Shown: positions 6,915-16,856, numbered from the stretch's first letter. The stretch: 38,215 nt of DNA from Rhizobiaceae bacterium (GCA_016763155.1 JAESUH010000163.1:1-38215); one strand, 5' to 3'. Notes: a model not told the origin generated them from the sequence alone. Made by a program: numbers and translations.

Positions 6915-8354
6915 ATGACAGCGTCAAATATGGCATCTGAAGAAGTGCGAGCTTTTTCCGATAAAAAAGGTATTTGGAGTTGGATGTTGTTCGATTGGGC
7001 AGCCCAGCCGTTTCATACCTTGATCATTACATTCGTATTTGCGCCATATTTTGCCACTGCTGTTGTGGACAATCAATCTGCTTATGCATTTTTAAATGTG
7101 ATTGGCCTCGGTTTCATGTTTGACCCGGTAAACTCCGATGGTGGGGCGGGTGGACAAATTATCTGGGGGTTGGCCATTGGTGTTGGTGGCGTATTGATCG
7201 CATTTTGCGCCCCTATATTTGGCGCGATTGCAGATGCTACCGGTCCCAGGAAAGCGTGGATTGGGTTTTTTGGGTTCGTTGGAATCGTGGGTTGCTGGTC
7301 TCTTTGGTACGCAACTCCAGGGCTGGAAAATCTAGGCTTCATTTTTGCAGCAATCATTGTCACCCTAATCGGGTTTGAATTTGCCACCGTATTCAACAAT
7401 GCCATGATGCCTGATCTGGTACCTCGCTCGGAACTTGGAAGACTTTCAGGCTCTGCCTGGGGCCTAGGCTATTTAGGCGGACTGCTATCCCTGATCATTA
7501 TCCTCGGCTTCTTTGCCAGCAATCCTGAAACTGGAAAAACCCTATTAGGGGCTGTTCCGCTATTTGGTTTTGACACCGCCCTTCGCGAGGGTGACAGGTT
7601 TGCCGGGCCATTTACCGCTATTTGGTTTGCCATATTCATGATTCCGCTGTTTTTGTTTACACCGGACATTCCCAGAAAAGTTGCGGTAAAAGGCGCTGTC
7701 CGAAAAGGCTTGTCAGAACTGGGAGCTACGCTAAGAAGCCTGCCGCAAAAGAAAAATTATTTCAATTTTCTGCTTTCGAGCATGTTTTACCGGGACGCTC
7801 TCAACGGGCTTTACACATTTGGCGGAATTTATGCGGCTAAGGTTCTGAACTGGTCGATCGTTGATATTGGAATTTTTGGTATTATCGCTAATATTGCAGG
7901 CGCATTTGGTGCTGGATTTGGTGGCCGAATGGATCAAAAATACGGCCCGCGGCCCGTGGTATTCACAACAATCATTATCCTGACAATTGCCTGCATCACA
8001 ATTATTTCCACGTCGCCGACACAAGTATTATTTATCCAGATTATCGAGGAAGGCCAAAAATCTGCCTTACCGGATATCATATTTTATATTTGTGGTGCGG
8101 CTATCGGTGCTGCCGGTGGTGCCCTGCAAGCCTCTTCCCGCACATTGCTGACTGATCAGGTGCCGCGCGAAAAGTTGACCGAAGCATTTGGGCTTTTTGC
8201 CCTGTCAGGCAAGGCAACAGCCTTTATTGCTCCCTTTGCCATTGCATGGGCAACTGCTGCAACCGGCAGCACGAGGCTTGGAATTACGCCAATTATCATC
8301 CTTTTTGTCATCGGCATCGTCCTTTTGAGGAACGTTCAGGGCGAAAAAACTTAA
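6915..8354 (+). CDS. MFS transporter, UMF1 family
   Basis: A 479-aa integral membrane protein of the UMF1 (Atg22-like) branch of the major facilitator superfamily. The hallmark N-terminal segment WSWMLFDWAAQPFHTLIITF is present, followed by many hydrophobic helices. The family's internal GRLSGSAWGLGYLGGLL and the late ASSRTLLTDQVPREKLTEAFGLFALSGKATAF segments are intact. The ATG at 6915 has a strong GGGGAGGTGA ribosome binding site 8 nt upstream. It stands alone on its own leader, with the CysZ-like gene 69 nt downstream. Bacterial UMF1 substrates are mostly unknown; yeast Atg22 is a vacuolar amino acid exporter. No substrate can be assigned here. Confidence 0.9.
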   Translation: MTASNMASEEVRAFSDKKGIWSWMLFDWAAQPFHTLIITFVFAPYFATAVVDNQSAYAFLNVIGLGFMFDPVNSDGGAGGQIIWGLAIGVGGVLIAFCAPIFGAIADATGPRKAWIGFFGFVGIVGCWSLWYATPGLENLGFIFAAIIVTLIGFEFATVFNNAMMPDLVPRSELGRLSGSAWGLGYLGGLLSLIIILGFFASNPETGKTLLGAVPLFGFDTALREGDRFAGPFTAIWFAIFMIPLFLFTPDIPRKVAVKGAVRKGLSELGATLRSLPQKKNYFNFLLSSMFYRDALNGLYTFGGIYAAKVLNWSIVDIGIFGIIANIAGAFGAGFGGRMDQKYGPRPVVFTTIIILTIACITIISTSPTQVLFIQIIEEGQKSALPDIIFYICGAAIGAAGGALQASSRTLLTDQVPREKLTEAFGLFALSGKATAFIAPFAIAWATAATGSTRLGITPIIILFVIGIVLLRNVQGEKT

Positions 8355-8423
8355 ACCTCGGTTGCATCTGCCTTATTTGGTTACTATCTGAAAACCAACG
8401 CAAATCAACAGGGGCAAAATTTA

Positions 8424-9089
8424 GTGGTCATCGAAGCAGCAAGGCTTGCAGCCAGCCAATTATTTGCGCCTAAATTCCGTCATGTGTTATGGAAATCTTT
8501 GGGTCTGACGCTACTATTATTCATCGCCAGCTGGATAATGCTGGATAACACCATTTCCCTCTTCATTGCACCGATGCTGGGCGACTGGCCCTGGATTCTA
8601 ACGGCCCTTGTGTGGATGATGGGCGTTGGATTGTTTGTAGGGGCCGGATTTCTATTAGCCCCGGTGACAGCTATTTTTGCCGGTTTGTTTCTCGATGATG
8701 TGGCAGAAAATGTGGAAGCCCACTCCTATCCGCAAGACACACCCGGAACGCCGGTTCCAATCGCTGAGGCGCTGGTAATGGCGCTCAAATTTACGCTTGT
8801 GATTATCGTTGCGAACCTTTTTGCATTAATGTTGATCCTGATCCCCGGCATCAACTTTGCTGCCTTTTTTGTGGTCAACGGATATTTGCTTGGTCGAGAA
8901 TATTTCACCTTTGCAGCCATGCGTTTCAGGTCACAAAGTGAAACACGCGCCCTTCGTGAAGCAAATTCCACGAGCATATTTATGGCCGGAATGGTCATTG
9001 CCGGCTTTATGGCTATTCCGATCTTGAATCTGCTAACTCCGATATTTGCAGCGATCATGATGGTGCATCTGCATAAAATGGTGCGTTAG
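8424..9089 (+). CDS. EI24/CysZ-like membrane protein
   Basis: A 221-aa inner-membrane protein with about four to five hydrophobic segments (starting LTLLLFIASWIMLDN and WILTALVWMMGVGLFVGAGFLLAPV). It has the family signatures VTAIFAGLFLDDVAENVEA and NGYLLGREYFTFAAMRF. EI24-domain proteins include the sulfate permease CysZ, but sulfate transport is not demonstrated for alphaproteobacterial members. The start is GTG at 8424, with AGGGGC nearby upstream and no in-frame ATG close by. It is convergent with the nth gene, with only 34 bp between stops. It may be co-transcribed with the upstream MFS gene. Confidence 0.82.
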   Translation: MVIEAARLAASQLFAPKFRHVLWKSLGLTLLLFIASWIMLDNTISLFIAPMLGDWPWILTALVWMMGVGLFVGAGFLLAPVTAIFAGLFLDDVAENVEAHSYPQDTPGTPVPIAEALVMALKFTLVIIVANLFALMLILIPGINFAAFFVVNGYLLGREYFTFAAMRFRSQSETRALREANSTSIFMAGMVIAGFMAIPILNLLTPIFAAIMMVHLHKMVR

Positions 9090-9123
9090 AACGCCTGTTT
9101 GCGTAGTGAAATGATTTTGTGAA

Positions 9124-9822
9124 TCAGATCGATGCAGGAATCGAACAGGTCTTTTCTTTCGATTTGCATAAGTCTGCAATAATGCATATTTCACATTTTG
9201 GGCTGCGCGCGACGCAGGTATATCGCCCATGTAAAATTAGCCAGTGATGGGCATGAAAGAGATATTGCTCCGGAATTATCCGCATCAAAATTGCTTCCAC
9301 ATCATCAGGCGTTTTTGCAGGAGCAAGCCCCATTCGGGTACCTATACGCAAGATATGAGTATCCACCGCCATGGTGGCCTCTCCAAACGCCATGGAAAGC
9401 ACTACATTGGCAGTCTTTCGACCCACTCCCGGCAGTTTAATCAGTTCCTCGCGGGTGTGCGGTACTATGCTCTCAAAATCCTCAATCAGCATTTTTGAAA
9501 GCGCCACTACGTTCTTCGCCTTATTGCGGTAAAGACCGATGGTTTTGATATATTCGCGAACCCTGTCTTCCCCGAGCGCCAGCATTTTTTCAGGCGTATC
9601 AGCGATTTCAAACAGCGCTTTTGTTGCCTTGTTCACCCCCACATCAGTCGCCTGGGCAGAAAGCGCCACAGCGACCACTAGAGTGAACGGATTGACGTGA
9701 TTCAGCTCGCCCTTGGGTTCTGGTTCCCGGGCGTGAAATCTGGAAAATATCTCCGTTATTTCTGCCCTATTATAGCGAGACCTTGGCAGTTTTTTCTTTG
9801 GCTTGGCCGTCTTTTTTTGCAA
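9124..9822 (-). CDS. nth: Endonuclease III
   Basis: Base-excision repair DNA glycosylase/AP lyase that removes oxidised pyrimidines. It is 232 aa with a basic N-terminal extension. The helix-hairpin-helix LPGVGRKTA holds the catalytic lysine K136, and VDTHI holds the catalytic D154. The 4Fe-4S cluster is intact as C203-x6-C210-x2-C213-x5-C219. The start codon is TTG at 9822, 6 nt after the stop of the L,D-transpeptidase gene. There is no good Shine-Dalgarno motif, so translational coupling is plausible. All key residues are present, so the enzyme should be active. Confidence 0.95.
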   Translation of the reverse strand: MQKKTAKPKKKLPRSRYNRAEITEIFSRFHAREPEPKGELNHVNPFTLVVAVALSAQATDVGVNKATKALFEIADTPEKMLALGEDRVREYIKTIGLYRNKAKNVVALSKMLIEDFESIVPHTREELIKLPGVGRKTANVVLSMAFGEATMAVDTHILRIGTRMGLAPAKTPDDVEAILMRIIPEQYLFHAHHWLILHGRYTCVARSPKCEICIIADLCKSKEKTCSIPASI

Positions 9823-9828
9823 AGTATT

Positions 9829-11166
9829 CTACGCTCTACCGAACAGAATATTACCCACAAGTACGTCTCTCTTATAGATATCCTTATGGAAAGTTACCTT
9901 GCCTTTGCTATCAAACCAAACGGTAAAATAGGTCAAATGCACTGGTATTTGTTTGCGCAGTTTTACCTTTTGGGTTTTCCCGGTTTTAAGCAATGCGTCG
10001 ATTTTTGATGCTTTAAAACCAAGCAAGACTCCAGCAAGTTCCAATGGTTTTTCTACGCGGATACAACCGTGAGAAAAGGCTCTTGCCTGCTTGGAAAACA
10101 ACTGTCTGGACGGAGTATCATGCATATAAACCTTAAATTTGTTAGGAAACAGGAACTTTACATATCCAAGTGCATTGTTTTTTCCCGGCTGCTGAACGAT
10201 CCGATAAGGGAAGTTTTTCGCTCTCACTGAATTCCAATCTATCGAATTGGGGTTCATGGCCGGTGCGTCTTTTTTCCAGCTGGTATGAATTAGGAAATTT
10301 CTTCCGGCTAGATAATTTGGGTTTTTCCTCAACTTTGGCAGAATTTCATTGCCCGCAATACTGCGCGGAACTGTCCAGGTTGGATTGAAATCAACGGAAC
10401 TGATTTTATGGGAAAACATCGGCGTCTTATGATAGGGCTTGCCGATAATGACCCGGCGGGTATCGACTATCTTGCCCTTTTTTGTCGTTTGAACTGTAAA
10501 TGCTGCCTGATTTACCAGAACGTGGGTTTTACCAAGTGAACTTGGCAACCAGCGCCAGCGCTCCATGTTGATAATGATTTTGCGCCTCTGGGCTTTGTTC
10601 GTGGTTTTGGCCAGCAATTTGCGCAATTGGCCATATTGTTTATGGCGCGGGCGTAATTGAATAATCGCTGCATCAGGCCCTTTTTTTGCAGCCAGTTTTA
10701 GCAGCGCCACCCGATCAACCTTCTTACGGGAAATAACAATATCGGGCTCAGAAACCGCTGGAGTGGTACGTCCACTAAATATATCGCGTGAGAAATTATA
10801 AAAACTCTGGGACAGGAAAAGTTCGGCGGCAGCCAGATCATTGCCCTTAAGGCTTCTCAGGTTTTTTGGCAGGCCGGTCAGGTAGTCGGCTTTTTCCAAA
10901 CCATCGCTGCCAGCGCCTGCCAGAATAACGACCAATTTTTCGCCATTCTTGTTGAGGCCCTTTTTGCCAGTCCAAACACTCTTGTAACGTATTGATTTAT
11001 AAAATTTCTTTAGAACAGATACATCGATAACGGTTCCGCCCCATTTGATGGCGTCCCCCTTCAATAAGCCACGCACATCTGCATAAGCTGAGTTTGAGGC
11101 CAGACTGGCCACAAGTAAAAATGAAAATACAATCAGCCCCTTGATACAGAATTTTTGGTAACTCAC
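9829..11166 (-). CDS. L,D-transpeptidase (YkuD domain, YcbB-like)
   Basis: Periplasmic enzyme expected to form 3-3 crosslinks in peptidoglycan or attach proteins to it. It is 445 aa, with an N-terminal signal sequence (FSFLLVASLASNSAYA). A middle region contains MERWRWLP, a hallmark of the YcbB/LdtD group. The C-terminal YkuD catalytic domain has HDTPSRQLF and SHGCIRVEKP with the nucleophilic cysteine at residue 368. Two in-frame GTG codons lie 6 nt apart; GAGGAG sits 8 nt before the second (11166) but only 2 nt before the first (11172), so the second is chosen. nth follows 6 nt downstream. The usual peptidoglycan-binding domain of YcbB is not obvious by eye. Confidence 0.88.
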   Translation of the reverse strand: MSYQKFCIKGLIVFSFLLVASLASNSAYADVRGLLKGDAIKWGGTVIDVSVLKKFYKSIRYKSVWTGKKGLNKNGEKLVVILAGAGSDGLEKADYLTGLPKNLRSLKGNDLAAAELFLSQSFYNFSRDIFSGRTTPAVSEPDIVISRKKVDRVALLKLAAKKGPDAAIIQLRPRHKQYGQLRKLLAKTTNKAQRRKIIINMERWRWLPSSLGKTHVLVNQAAFTVQTTKKGKIVDTRRVIIGKPYHKTPMFSHKISSVDFNPTWTVPRSIAGNEILPKLRKNPNYLAGRNFLIHTSWKKDAPAMNPNSIDWNSVRAKNFPYRIVQQPGKNNALGYVKFLFPNKFKVYMHDTPSRQLFSKQARAFSHGCIRVEKPLELAGVLLGFKASKIDALLKTGKTQKVKLRKQIPVHLTYFTVWFDSKGKVTFHKDIYKRDVLVGNILFGRA

Positions 11167-11280
11167 GAACACTGCTCCTCAAAAGATGTTAGGTATATCG
11201 CCCGGACAGGCTGAATTTACTTATACATTATTAATACGATTTACCAGCACTTGGCGAAAAGTTGAAGAGAGCGCGCAGAA

Positions 11281-11667
11281 TTATTCTGATCTGAAAATTC
11301 GGATAGTACATTGCCCCTGGGTAACGGGAATGCTTTCATCATCTTGCCAGCAAACAACATCAACAAACGCCATTCGCCTGCTAATGCGGGTGATCTTGGC
11401 ACGCGCGAAAATGTTTTCGGCCTTGGTAACTCGCAGATAGTTCATTGAATTTGAGGTGAGTTTGCAAGAAACTTCAGATCCCAGTTCCTGAAATACGACT
11501 TGTTCAGCGCAATATTCAGTGATCGCACCCGTGACGCCGCCATGTAGGGAGCGAATAAATGGGTTGCCAATATGATGCTCGGCAAAATTATGCAGGAAAA
11601 GACCGGGTTCCGAGCCTGGTTTTATACTCAGCCATTCTACATATTGTGGTGTTTTTTGATCTTCCAT
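11281..11667 (-). CDS. PaaI-like hotdog thioesterase (second of pair)
   Basis: A 128-aa hotdog-fold protein of the acyl-CoA thioesterase type. The segment NPFIRSLHGGVTGAITEYCAEQVVF is the family's HGG-containing helix, and SMNYLRVTKAENIFARAKITRISRRMAFVDVVCW is the typical central beta-sheet region. Its ATG overlaps the upstream gene's TGA by one base (TGATG), so the two are translated in tandem. Both encode single hotdog domains that could form a hetero-oligomer. The acyl substrate is not predictable from the sequence. Confidence 0.83.
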   Translation of the reverse strand: MEDQKTPQYVEWLSIKPGSEPGLFLHNFAEHHIGNPFIRSLHGGVTGAITEYCAEQVVFQELGSEVSCKLTSNSMNYLRVTKAENIFARAKITRISRRMAFVDVVCWQDDESIPVTQGQCTIRIFRSE

Positions 11668-12104
11668 CAGGCGTCTCCCAATGGACGGTTTCTCGTGCCG
11701 ATCATAAAAGTACCAAGGGCCGTTGCAATCAGGCTGTCATCCGCTTGCGAGCGAATTTCTGCACTGACATAGGCAATCTCTTCTATTTCTCCATCGAAGC
11801 GAGCGGTACAGACAATTTTTTCACCAATTTTTGCCTGACGAATATGGTCCGTGGTCAATTTGATGGTGGCAATGGGTTGCATTGTTTTCATCTCACCAAA
11901 GACTGAACTGCCCATCACCGTATCCAGCATAAGGGTTGAAAAACCCGTATGAGCATCCTCGGAATTTGCCGTGGCAAAATCTTGCGGTGTGGTGATCGTA
12001 ACGACCAAAACTTGGTCGTTTGAACTGATAAATTTCAAATCGAAATTAGCAGTCAGCGGGTGCTGACTGGTGAAAAGCACTTGAGCCGGATGGTCACTTA
12101 ACAT
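11667..12104 (-). CDS. PaaI-like hotdog thioesterase (first of pair)
   Basis: A 145-aa single-domain hotdog protein. The DAHTGFSTLMLDTVMGSSVF segment corresponds to the HGG-type active-site helix, with HTG in place of HGG. PIATIKLTTDHIRQAKIGEKIVCTARF and EIAYVSAEIRSQADDSLIATALGTF are the conserved strands of PaaI-type thioesterases. It is followed immediately by a second hotdog gene with a 1-nt overlap. Upstream lies a 164-bp gap before gpmA's 3-prime end, which probably holds this operon's promoter. It probably hydrolyses an acyl-CoA in the cytoplasm; the substrate is unknown. Confidence 0.83.
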   Translation of the reverse strand: MLSDHPAQVLFTSQHPLTANFDLKFISSNDQVLVVTITTPQDFATANSEDAHTGFSTLMLDTVMGSSVFGEMKTMQPIATIKLTTDHIRQAKIGEKIVCTARFDGEIEEIAYVSAEIRSQADDSLIATALGTFMIGTRNRPLGDA

Positions 12105-12268
12105 ATTGCCTGCCTTGGTTTAGGAAACGCAACACTATCTTACCTTTTCGTAAACGTAAACTAAAATTCAATCCAATTAGGCTAATTGCTTTCAGCCTGC
12201 TTGGTGAACAAAAGCCATGACAGAATTTTGAAAATAATAGCGAATAAGGCCGGAACTTCGAGCCCGAT

Positions 12269-12904
12269 CTAGGTCAGTATCTCTTTTTTGGCCACGGTTG
12301 TATCGGCGTTGAGCTGATAGACCATGGGAACGCCGGTTGCGATGTTTAATCCTGTGATGGTTTCTGAAGTCATTCTATCAAGGATCATCACAAGGGATCG
12401 TAGCGAATTGCCATGGGCCGCAACCAGAACGGTTTCGCCACGCATTACACGGGGCAAAATTTCCTGCATGTAATAGGGCCACACCCTGGCTCCCGTATCT
12501 TTCAGGCTTTCGCCCTCATCGCCGGGAGGTGGCGTATCGTAGGAGCGGCGCCAGATATGAACCTGTTCCTCTCCCCATTTCTTGCGTGCATCGTCCTTGT
12601 TCAGGCCTGCCAGGTCGCCGTAGTTGCGCTCGTTTAGAGCCTGATCCTCAATGGTTTCCAGATCACTCTGGCCCACGCCGTCAAGAATAAACTGACACGT
12701 GCGCTGGGCACGGATTAGTACGCTGGTAAAAGCGATATCGAATTTGAGATCATGCTCATCCAGATATTTGGCCAGCAATTTGCCGCCCTTAATCGCTTCC
12801 TCAACTCCAATCTCGGTTAGATCGGGATCGCGCCAGCCGGTAAACAGATTTTTCAAATTCCATTCGCTCTGGCCATGACGCACCAGCACTAAAGTTCCGC
12901 TCAT
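12269..12904 (-). CDS. gpmA: 2,3-bisphosphoglycerate-dependent phosphoglycerate mutase
   Basis: Glycolytic and gluconeogenic enzyme interconverting 3- and 2-phosphoglycerate. The histidine-phosphatase signature [10 protein letters not shown] holds the phospho-histidine H10. The acid residue is E92 in [10 protein letters not shown], and the second histidine is H164 in AAHGNSLRS. At 211 aa it is shorter than the roughly 250-aa E. coli enzyme, as is usual in alphaproteobacteria. The ATG has a clear GAGGATAA ribosome binding site. It lies 11 nt after dapB and is the last gene of the glk-side minus-strand group. Confidence 0.95.
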   Translation of the reverse strand: MSGTLVLVRHGQSEWNLKNLFTGWRDPDLTEIGVEEAIKGGKLLAKYLDEHDLKFDIAFTSVLIRAQRTCQFILDGVGQSDLETIEDQALNERNYGDLAGLNKDDARKKWGEEQVHIWRRSYDTPPPGDEGESLKDTGARVWPYYMQEILPRVMRGETVLVAAHGNSLRSLVMILDRMTSETITGLNIATGVPMVYQLNADTTVAKKEILT

Positions 12905-12915
12905 TTAGTTATCCT

Positions 12916-13740
12916 CTAAAGTCCAAGTACATCGCGCATATTATAAAATCCGGCTGGTTTGCCGTTTGCCCAAAGGGCGGCCTTGACGGCCCCTTTTGCA
13001 AATAGGGAACGGTCCTGAGCAATATGGCTCAGTTCAATACGCTCCCCGTCGCCGGCAAATAACACTGTATGTTCGCCAATCACCGAGCCACCGCGCAAGG
13101 TGGCAAAGCCGATTGATCCGTCGGTTCTGGCACCGGTAATTCCATCCCGACTTCGGACGCTGTTTTCAGCAAGATCAATTTCACGGCCCTTTGCCGCCGC
13201 TTCACCCAGTAGCAAAGCTGTGCCGGAGGGGGCATCCACTTTGTGTTTATGGTGCATTTCCAGAACTTCAATATCGTAATCTGCTGCTGCGAGCGCTTTT
13301 GCTGCCTGCTCAACAAGTATGGAAAGCAAGTTTATACCAATGCTCATATTGCCTGATTTAACAATGACTGCTTTATCGGCAAAGGATTCAATCTTTGCAT
13401 CGTCTTCCACCGTACATCCGGTGGTGCCTATGACATGGACGATGCCATATTTTGCGGCAAGTTCAGCAAAGGCGCATGATGCGGCTGGTGCTGTGAAATC
13501 GATAACCCCGTCGGCATCCTTGAAAACACCTTCCGCATCATCTGTAATCAACACCCCATTGGCACCAATTCCAGCCAAGACCCCACAATCTTGCCCCAGC
13601 ACATCGGAATCTGATCTCTCGACTGCTCCTGATACAATTGCGCCAGATACGCTGGCGCCTGTGGTTGCAGAAACTGCACGGATGAGCGCCTGCCCCATTC
13701 GTCCGCCTGCTCCAACAATTACAAGTTTCATATCAGCCAT
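12916..13740 (-). CDS. dapB: 4-hydroxy-tetrahydrodipicolinate reductase
   Basis: Cytoplasmic NAD(P)H-dependent enzyme of the diaminopimelate/lysine pathway. It is 274 aa. The nucleotide-binding loop is VGAGGRMGQ at about residues 9-17. The catalytic segment [15 protein letters not shown] (about residues 161-175) carries the conserved His pair and Lys, and [10 protein letters not shown] is the C-terminal signature. It lies 9 nt after the ABC exporter gene and 11 nt before gpmA, so the three are probably one operon. This gene order is familiar from Hyphomicrobiales. Confidence 0.95.
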   Translation of the reverse strand: MADMKLVIVGAGGRMGQALIRAVSATTGASVSGAIVSGAVERSDSDVLGQDCGVLAGIGANGVLITDDAEGVFKDADGVIDFTAPAASCAFAELAAKYGIVHVIGTTGCTVEDDAKIESFADKAVIVKSGNMSIGINLLSILVEQAAKALAAADYDIEVLEMHHKHKVDAPSGTALLLGEAAAKGREIDLAENSVRSRDGITGARTDGSIGFATLRGGSVIGEHTVLFAGDGERIELSHIAQDRSLFAKGAVKAALWANGKPAGFYNMRDVLGL

Positions 13741-13749
13741 TTGCGTTTC

Positions 13750-15549
13750 CTAAATTCTGGCTTCTTTCAGCTCTGCTGCTGCCGTGCCTATGGCATATAG
13801 CTTGGAATAAACCCCGTTGTCATTACCGACCAGCTCTTTGTGGGTTCCCTGTTCCACCACCCGGCCTTCATCAATTACCACGATGTTATCTGCGTGGCGA
13901 ATGGTGGACAGACGGTGGGCAACAACGATGGTCGTGCGGCCTTTCATCAATTGTTCCAAAGCCTTCTGCACCAGTTTTTCAGATTCATTATCAAGTGCTG
14001 AAGTGGCTTCATCCAAAATCAGAATTGGCGCATCGCGAAGAATGGCCCGTGCAATCGAAAGACGCTGACGCTGGCCGCCAGATAAATTGCCACCAAGTTC
14101 TGCAACCGACGTTTCATAACCTTTCGGCTGCTCCAGAATGAACTCATGGGCTTGTGCTTTTTTAGCAGCATCAAAAACAGCCTCATCACTTGCATCGGGG
14201 AAACCATAGCGAATATTCTCCATGATGGATCCCTCAAACAACATAGGCTGTTGGGAAACATAGGCGATATTGCTGCGCAGGCTTTTGGCTGTCACATCGG
14301 CGATATTTTGACCGTCAATCTCAATGGAACCGACATTTACGTCATGGAAACGCTGCAACAGGCTGATCAAGGTGGTCTTGCCGCCCCCGGATGGGCCAAC
14401 CAATGCGGTTGTTTTTCCAGCCCTTGCAATAATATTTACATCATGAAGGACGCCATTTTCCTTGTCGCCTGAATAAGAGAAGCTGAGATCTTTGAAATCG
14501 ATTTTTCCCTTGCTCAATTGCAGCGGTTTGGCGTCGGGTTTATCTGCCTGACGCTCAGGAATATCCAGCAATTCATAAAGCATGCGGGCATTGACCAAAG
14601 ACTTTTCAAACTCGACCCGGAAACTCGCCAGTTTACGGGCAGGATCATAGGCGAGCATGGCTGCAACCAGGAACGAAAACAGACCGCCAGCACTGTGGCC
14701 AAGTTCAGCTACACGGTAGCCGCCATAGGCAACCACACCAGCGATCGCCATGCCTGCAAGAATTTCAGTTGGTGGTTTGGTTTTAGCGTTCAAATTGACA
14801 ATATGGTTGGCTTGAATTTCCACGGCTTTTGTAAGCTGATCCATCTTCTCATTAAGCGCACCTTCCATGGTGAAGGATTTAACGATCTCGATACCCTGAG
14901 CGCTTTCCACAATGGATGCTGTCACCCGTGAATTAAAATCCACTTCCTGACGCGCAACCTTGCGCACCTTGCGCACATAGCGCGACATGACAAAATAGAT
15001 GATTGGCAAAACTAACAGCGAGCTCAGCGACATTAGCGGATCACGAATGATCATTACTGACAACATTGCGATCAGGGTCAGCAGATCACGGGCAAACACC
15101 GTGATAAACTGGTTCAGCATGGTGTGCATGCCGATAATATTCTGGTTTATCTGGCCGACAAGATAGGCTGACCGGTTATCCTTATAAAAACCGATACCCA
15201 GATTAAGCAGATGAGCAAATACCCGTTTTTGGTATCGGGCAATCATATTATTGCCGATCTTGCCAAGCACATTCATGTAGCCATAAGTGGCAAGTCCACG
15301 GACGGTGAAGGCCAGGAAGATGGCGGCCGAGATCATGTAGGCTACTTGTAGATCCTGCCGCATGAATACGTCTTCAACGATGTTATACATCGCCCAGGCG
15401 GGGAAGGCGGTACTTGCTGAAACGGCCAGCAACAAACCAAAAGCCAGCACATATTGCCAGAAATAGGTGCGCCAGTTTTCACTCAAGACCCGTTTGAGAA
15501 TAGCCAGAGAATCTTCATTCTTTGGGGAGTTGTTTTGTTTATCTGCCAA
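13750..15549 (-). CDS. ABC exporter, fused membrane-ATPase half-transporter (MsbA-like)
   Basis: A 599-aa type I half-exporter. The N-terminal part has about six hydrophobic segments (first AFGLLLAVSASTAFPAW). The C-terminal ATPase has Walker A VGPSGGGKTT, the signature LSGGQRQRLSIARAI and Walker B ILILDEATSALD, with the H-loop in VVAHRLSTI. It probably works as a homodimer exporting a lipid or another hydrophobic compound from the inner membrane. MsbA itself flips lipid A core, but alphaproteobacteria carry several related exporters, so the substrate is open. It lies between glk and dapB on the same strand. Confidence 0.87.
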   Translation of the reverse strand: MADKQNNSPKNEDSLAILKRVLSENWRTYFWQYVLAFGLLLAVSASTAFPAWAMYNIVEDVFMRQDLQVAYMISAAIFLAFTVRGLATYGYMNVLGKIGNNMIARYQKRVFAHLLNLGIGFYKDNRSAYLVGQINQNIIGMHTMLNQFITVFARDLLTLIAMLSVMIIRDPLMSLSSLLVLPIIYFVMSRYVRKVRKVARQEVDFNSRVTASIVESAQGIEIVKSFTMEGALNEKMDQLTKAVEIQANHIVNLNAKTKPPTEILAGMAIAGVVAYGGYRVAELGHSAGGLFSFLVAAMLAYDPARKLASFRVEFEKSLVNARMLYELLDIPERQADKPDAKPLQLSKGKIDFKDLSFSYSGDKENGVLHDVNIIARAGKTTALVGPSGGGKTTLISLLQRFHDVNVGSIEIDGQNIADVTAKSLRSNIAYVSQQPMLFEGSIMENIRYGFPDASDEAVFDAAKKAQAHEFILEQPKGYETSVAELGGNLSGGQRQRLSIARAILRDAPILILDEATSALDNESEKLVQKALEQLMKGRTTIVVAHRLSTIRHADNIVVIDEGRVVEQGTHKELVGNDNGVYSKLYAIGTAAAELKEARI

Positions 15550-15628
15550 GGGTTTTTGGGTCCTGTTATTAAAGCTAAATTCTATTACAGTCAGTTAAGG
15601 ACAATTGCAAAGATTCAAATGCAATAAG

Positions 15629-16654
15629 TTACCCATTTGCATTTTCATTGGCATGTACGATTATTGCTGCATCCAGTACACACATTTCTGGTGCCCTCGC
15701 AAAAGCAATCATACCCTCCAACGCTGCGTTAGGATGGACTATGAGCTGGACACCAATGGATTCTACAATAGCCTGCATTGGCATTTTGTCCCGGTAAGCC
15801 GCCAGGAATGGCCCGCTCGAAAATTGCTCCGCCAGTTGGACACCAATGCCGCCTGCAATATATACCCCGCCACGCGCCAATGTTAAAAGAGCCAGATCGC
15901 CACAAAAACGGCCAAGCATTGTGAAAAACAGTTCAACTGCCTCAACAGCGGCAGGGTCACTATTTTCTATAGCGGCCTGAGTGATATCAGCTGCAAGGGT
16001 CGGTTTTGAAGGCGCGGTATCTTCATCAGTAACTTTTATGGCCTGATAAAGGTTTTCAATGCCCTGACCAGATATGGCCAGCTCCGCCTCCATCCGTCCA
16101 TTCTTTTTCTTCAAATTGGGCCAGATTTGAAACTCCCGCTCGCTTCTCGGGCCAAGGTCCATATGTCCGCCCTCGCTGGGCAATATGATCCATTTCCCGT
16201 TTGCCTGTACGATGCTGGCAACGCCCAAGCCTGTTCCGGGCCCAACCACAACCTTTGGCCCGTCATCTAGGTTTTCGCCTTCAGCTATTGTGATGAGGTG
16301 TTCGCCGTCAATTGCGATGGTTGCCAATGCCTGGGCTGCAAAATCATTCATAATCACGACGGTTTCCAGCTCGAAACGTTCAATCAGCGCATCGGGAGAA
16401 AAAGACCAGTCTGCATTGGTCAGCCTTGGCGCATCTCCATCCAGCGGCCCGGCGATTGCCAAAATAATGGTTTTTGGCTGATGAGATGTCTTGGATAGCA
16501 CCGCATCATCGATGGCAGCACCTATATCTTGATGGTCGGCCACCTGAGTGGTGGTATTTAGGATGGGCATTGAGTGGGCGTCCTGCACCAGCGCAAACCG
16601 GGCATTGGTACCGCCGATATCGGCCACCAGTATGGGGAAATCAAACATCGTCAT
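15629..16654 (-). CDS. glk: Glucokinase
   Basis: ATP-dependent hexokinase of the bacterial Glk (group A) family, phosphorylating cytoplasmic glucose. It is 341 aa, slightly longer than the roughly 320-aa E. coli enzyme. The N-terminal phosphate-binding loop is VADIGGTNARFAL (about residues 10-22), the catalytic region MNDFAAQALA contains the general base aspartate, and VGPGTGLGVA and SEGGHMDLGPRSERE are the sugar-binding segments. The ATG at 16654 is used, with a second in-frame ATG two codons later. The first gene of the minus-strand group, it diverges from the BMP binding-protein gene across 287 bp. Confidence 0.93.
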   Translation of the reverse strand: MTMFDFPILVADIGGTNARFALVQDAHSMPILNTTTQVADHQDIGAAIDDAVLSKTSHQPKTIILAIAGPLDGDAPRLTNADWSFSPDALIERFELETVVIMNDFAAQALATIAIDGEHLITIAEGENLDDGPKVVVGPGTGLGVASIVQANGKWIILPSEGGHMDLGPRSEREFQIWPNLKKKNGRMEAELAISGQGIENLYQAIKVTDEDTAPSKPTLAADITQAAIENSDPAAVEAVELFFTMLGRFCGDLALLTLARGGVYIAGGIGVQLAEQFSSGPFLAAYRDKMPMQAIVESIGVQLIVHPNAALEGMIAFARAPEMCVLDAAIIVHANENANG

Positions 16655-16856
16655 CTGTCTCGGGCAAGGTTAATGCACAAAAGAAAAAATGTGCTTTAGA
16701 ATTTCATAGCCTTTTAGCCGCTTATGAAGAAAATAACACGGGGTAGGCGCAATTTTCATTGAATTCATACGATTTCACCCTGATTTTTACATGGGACAAG
16801 ATTCTTTGCTTGCAGGCATAAATATGTGCGCTAATATCACGGCCACGCGCAAAACT

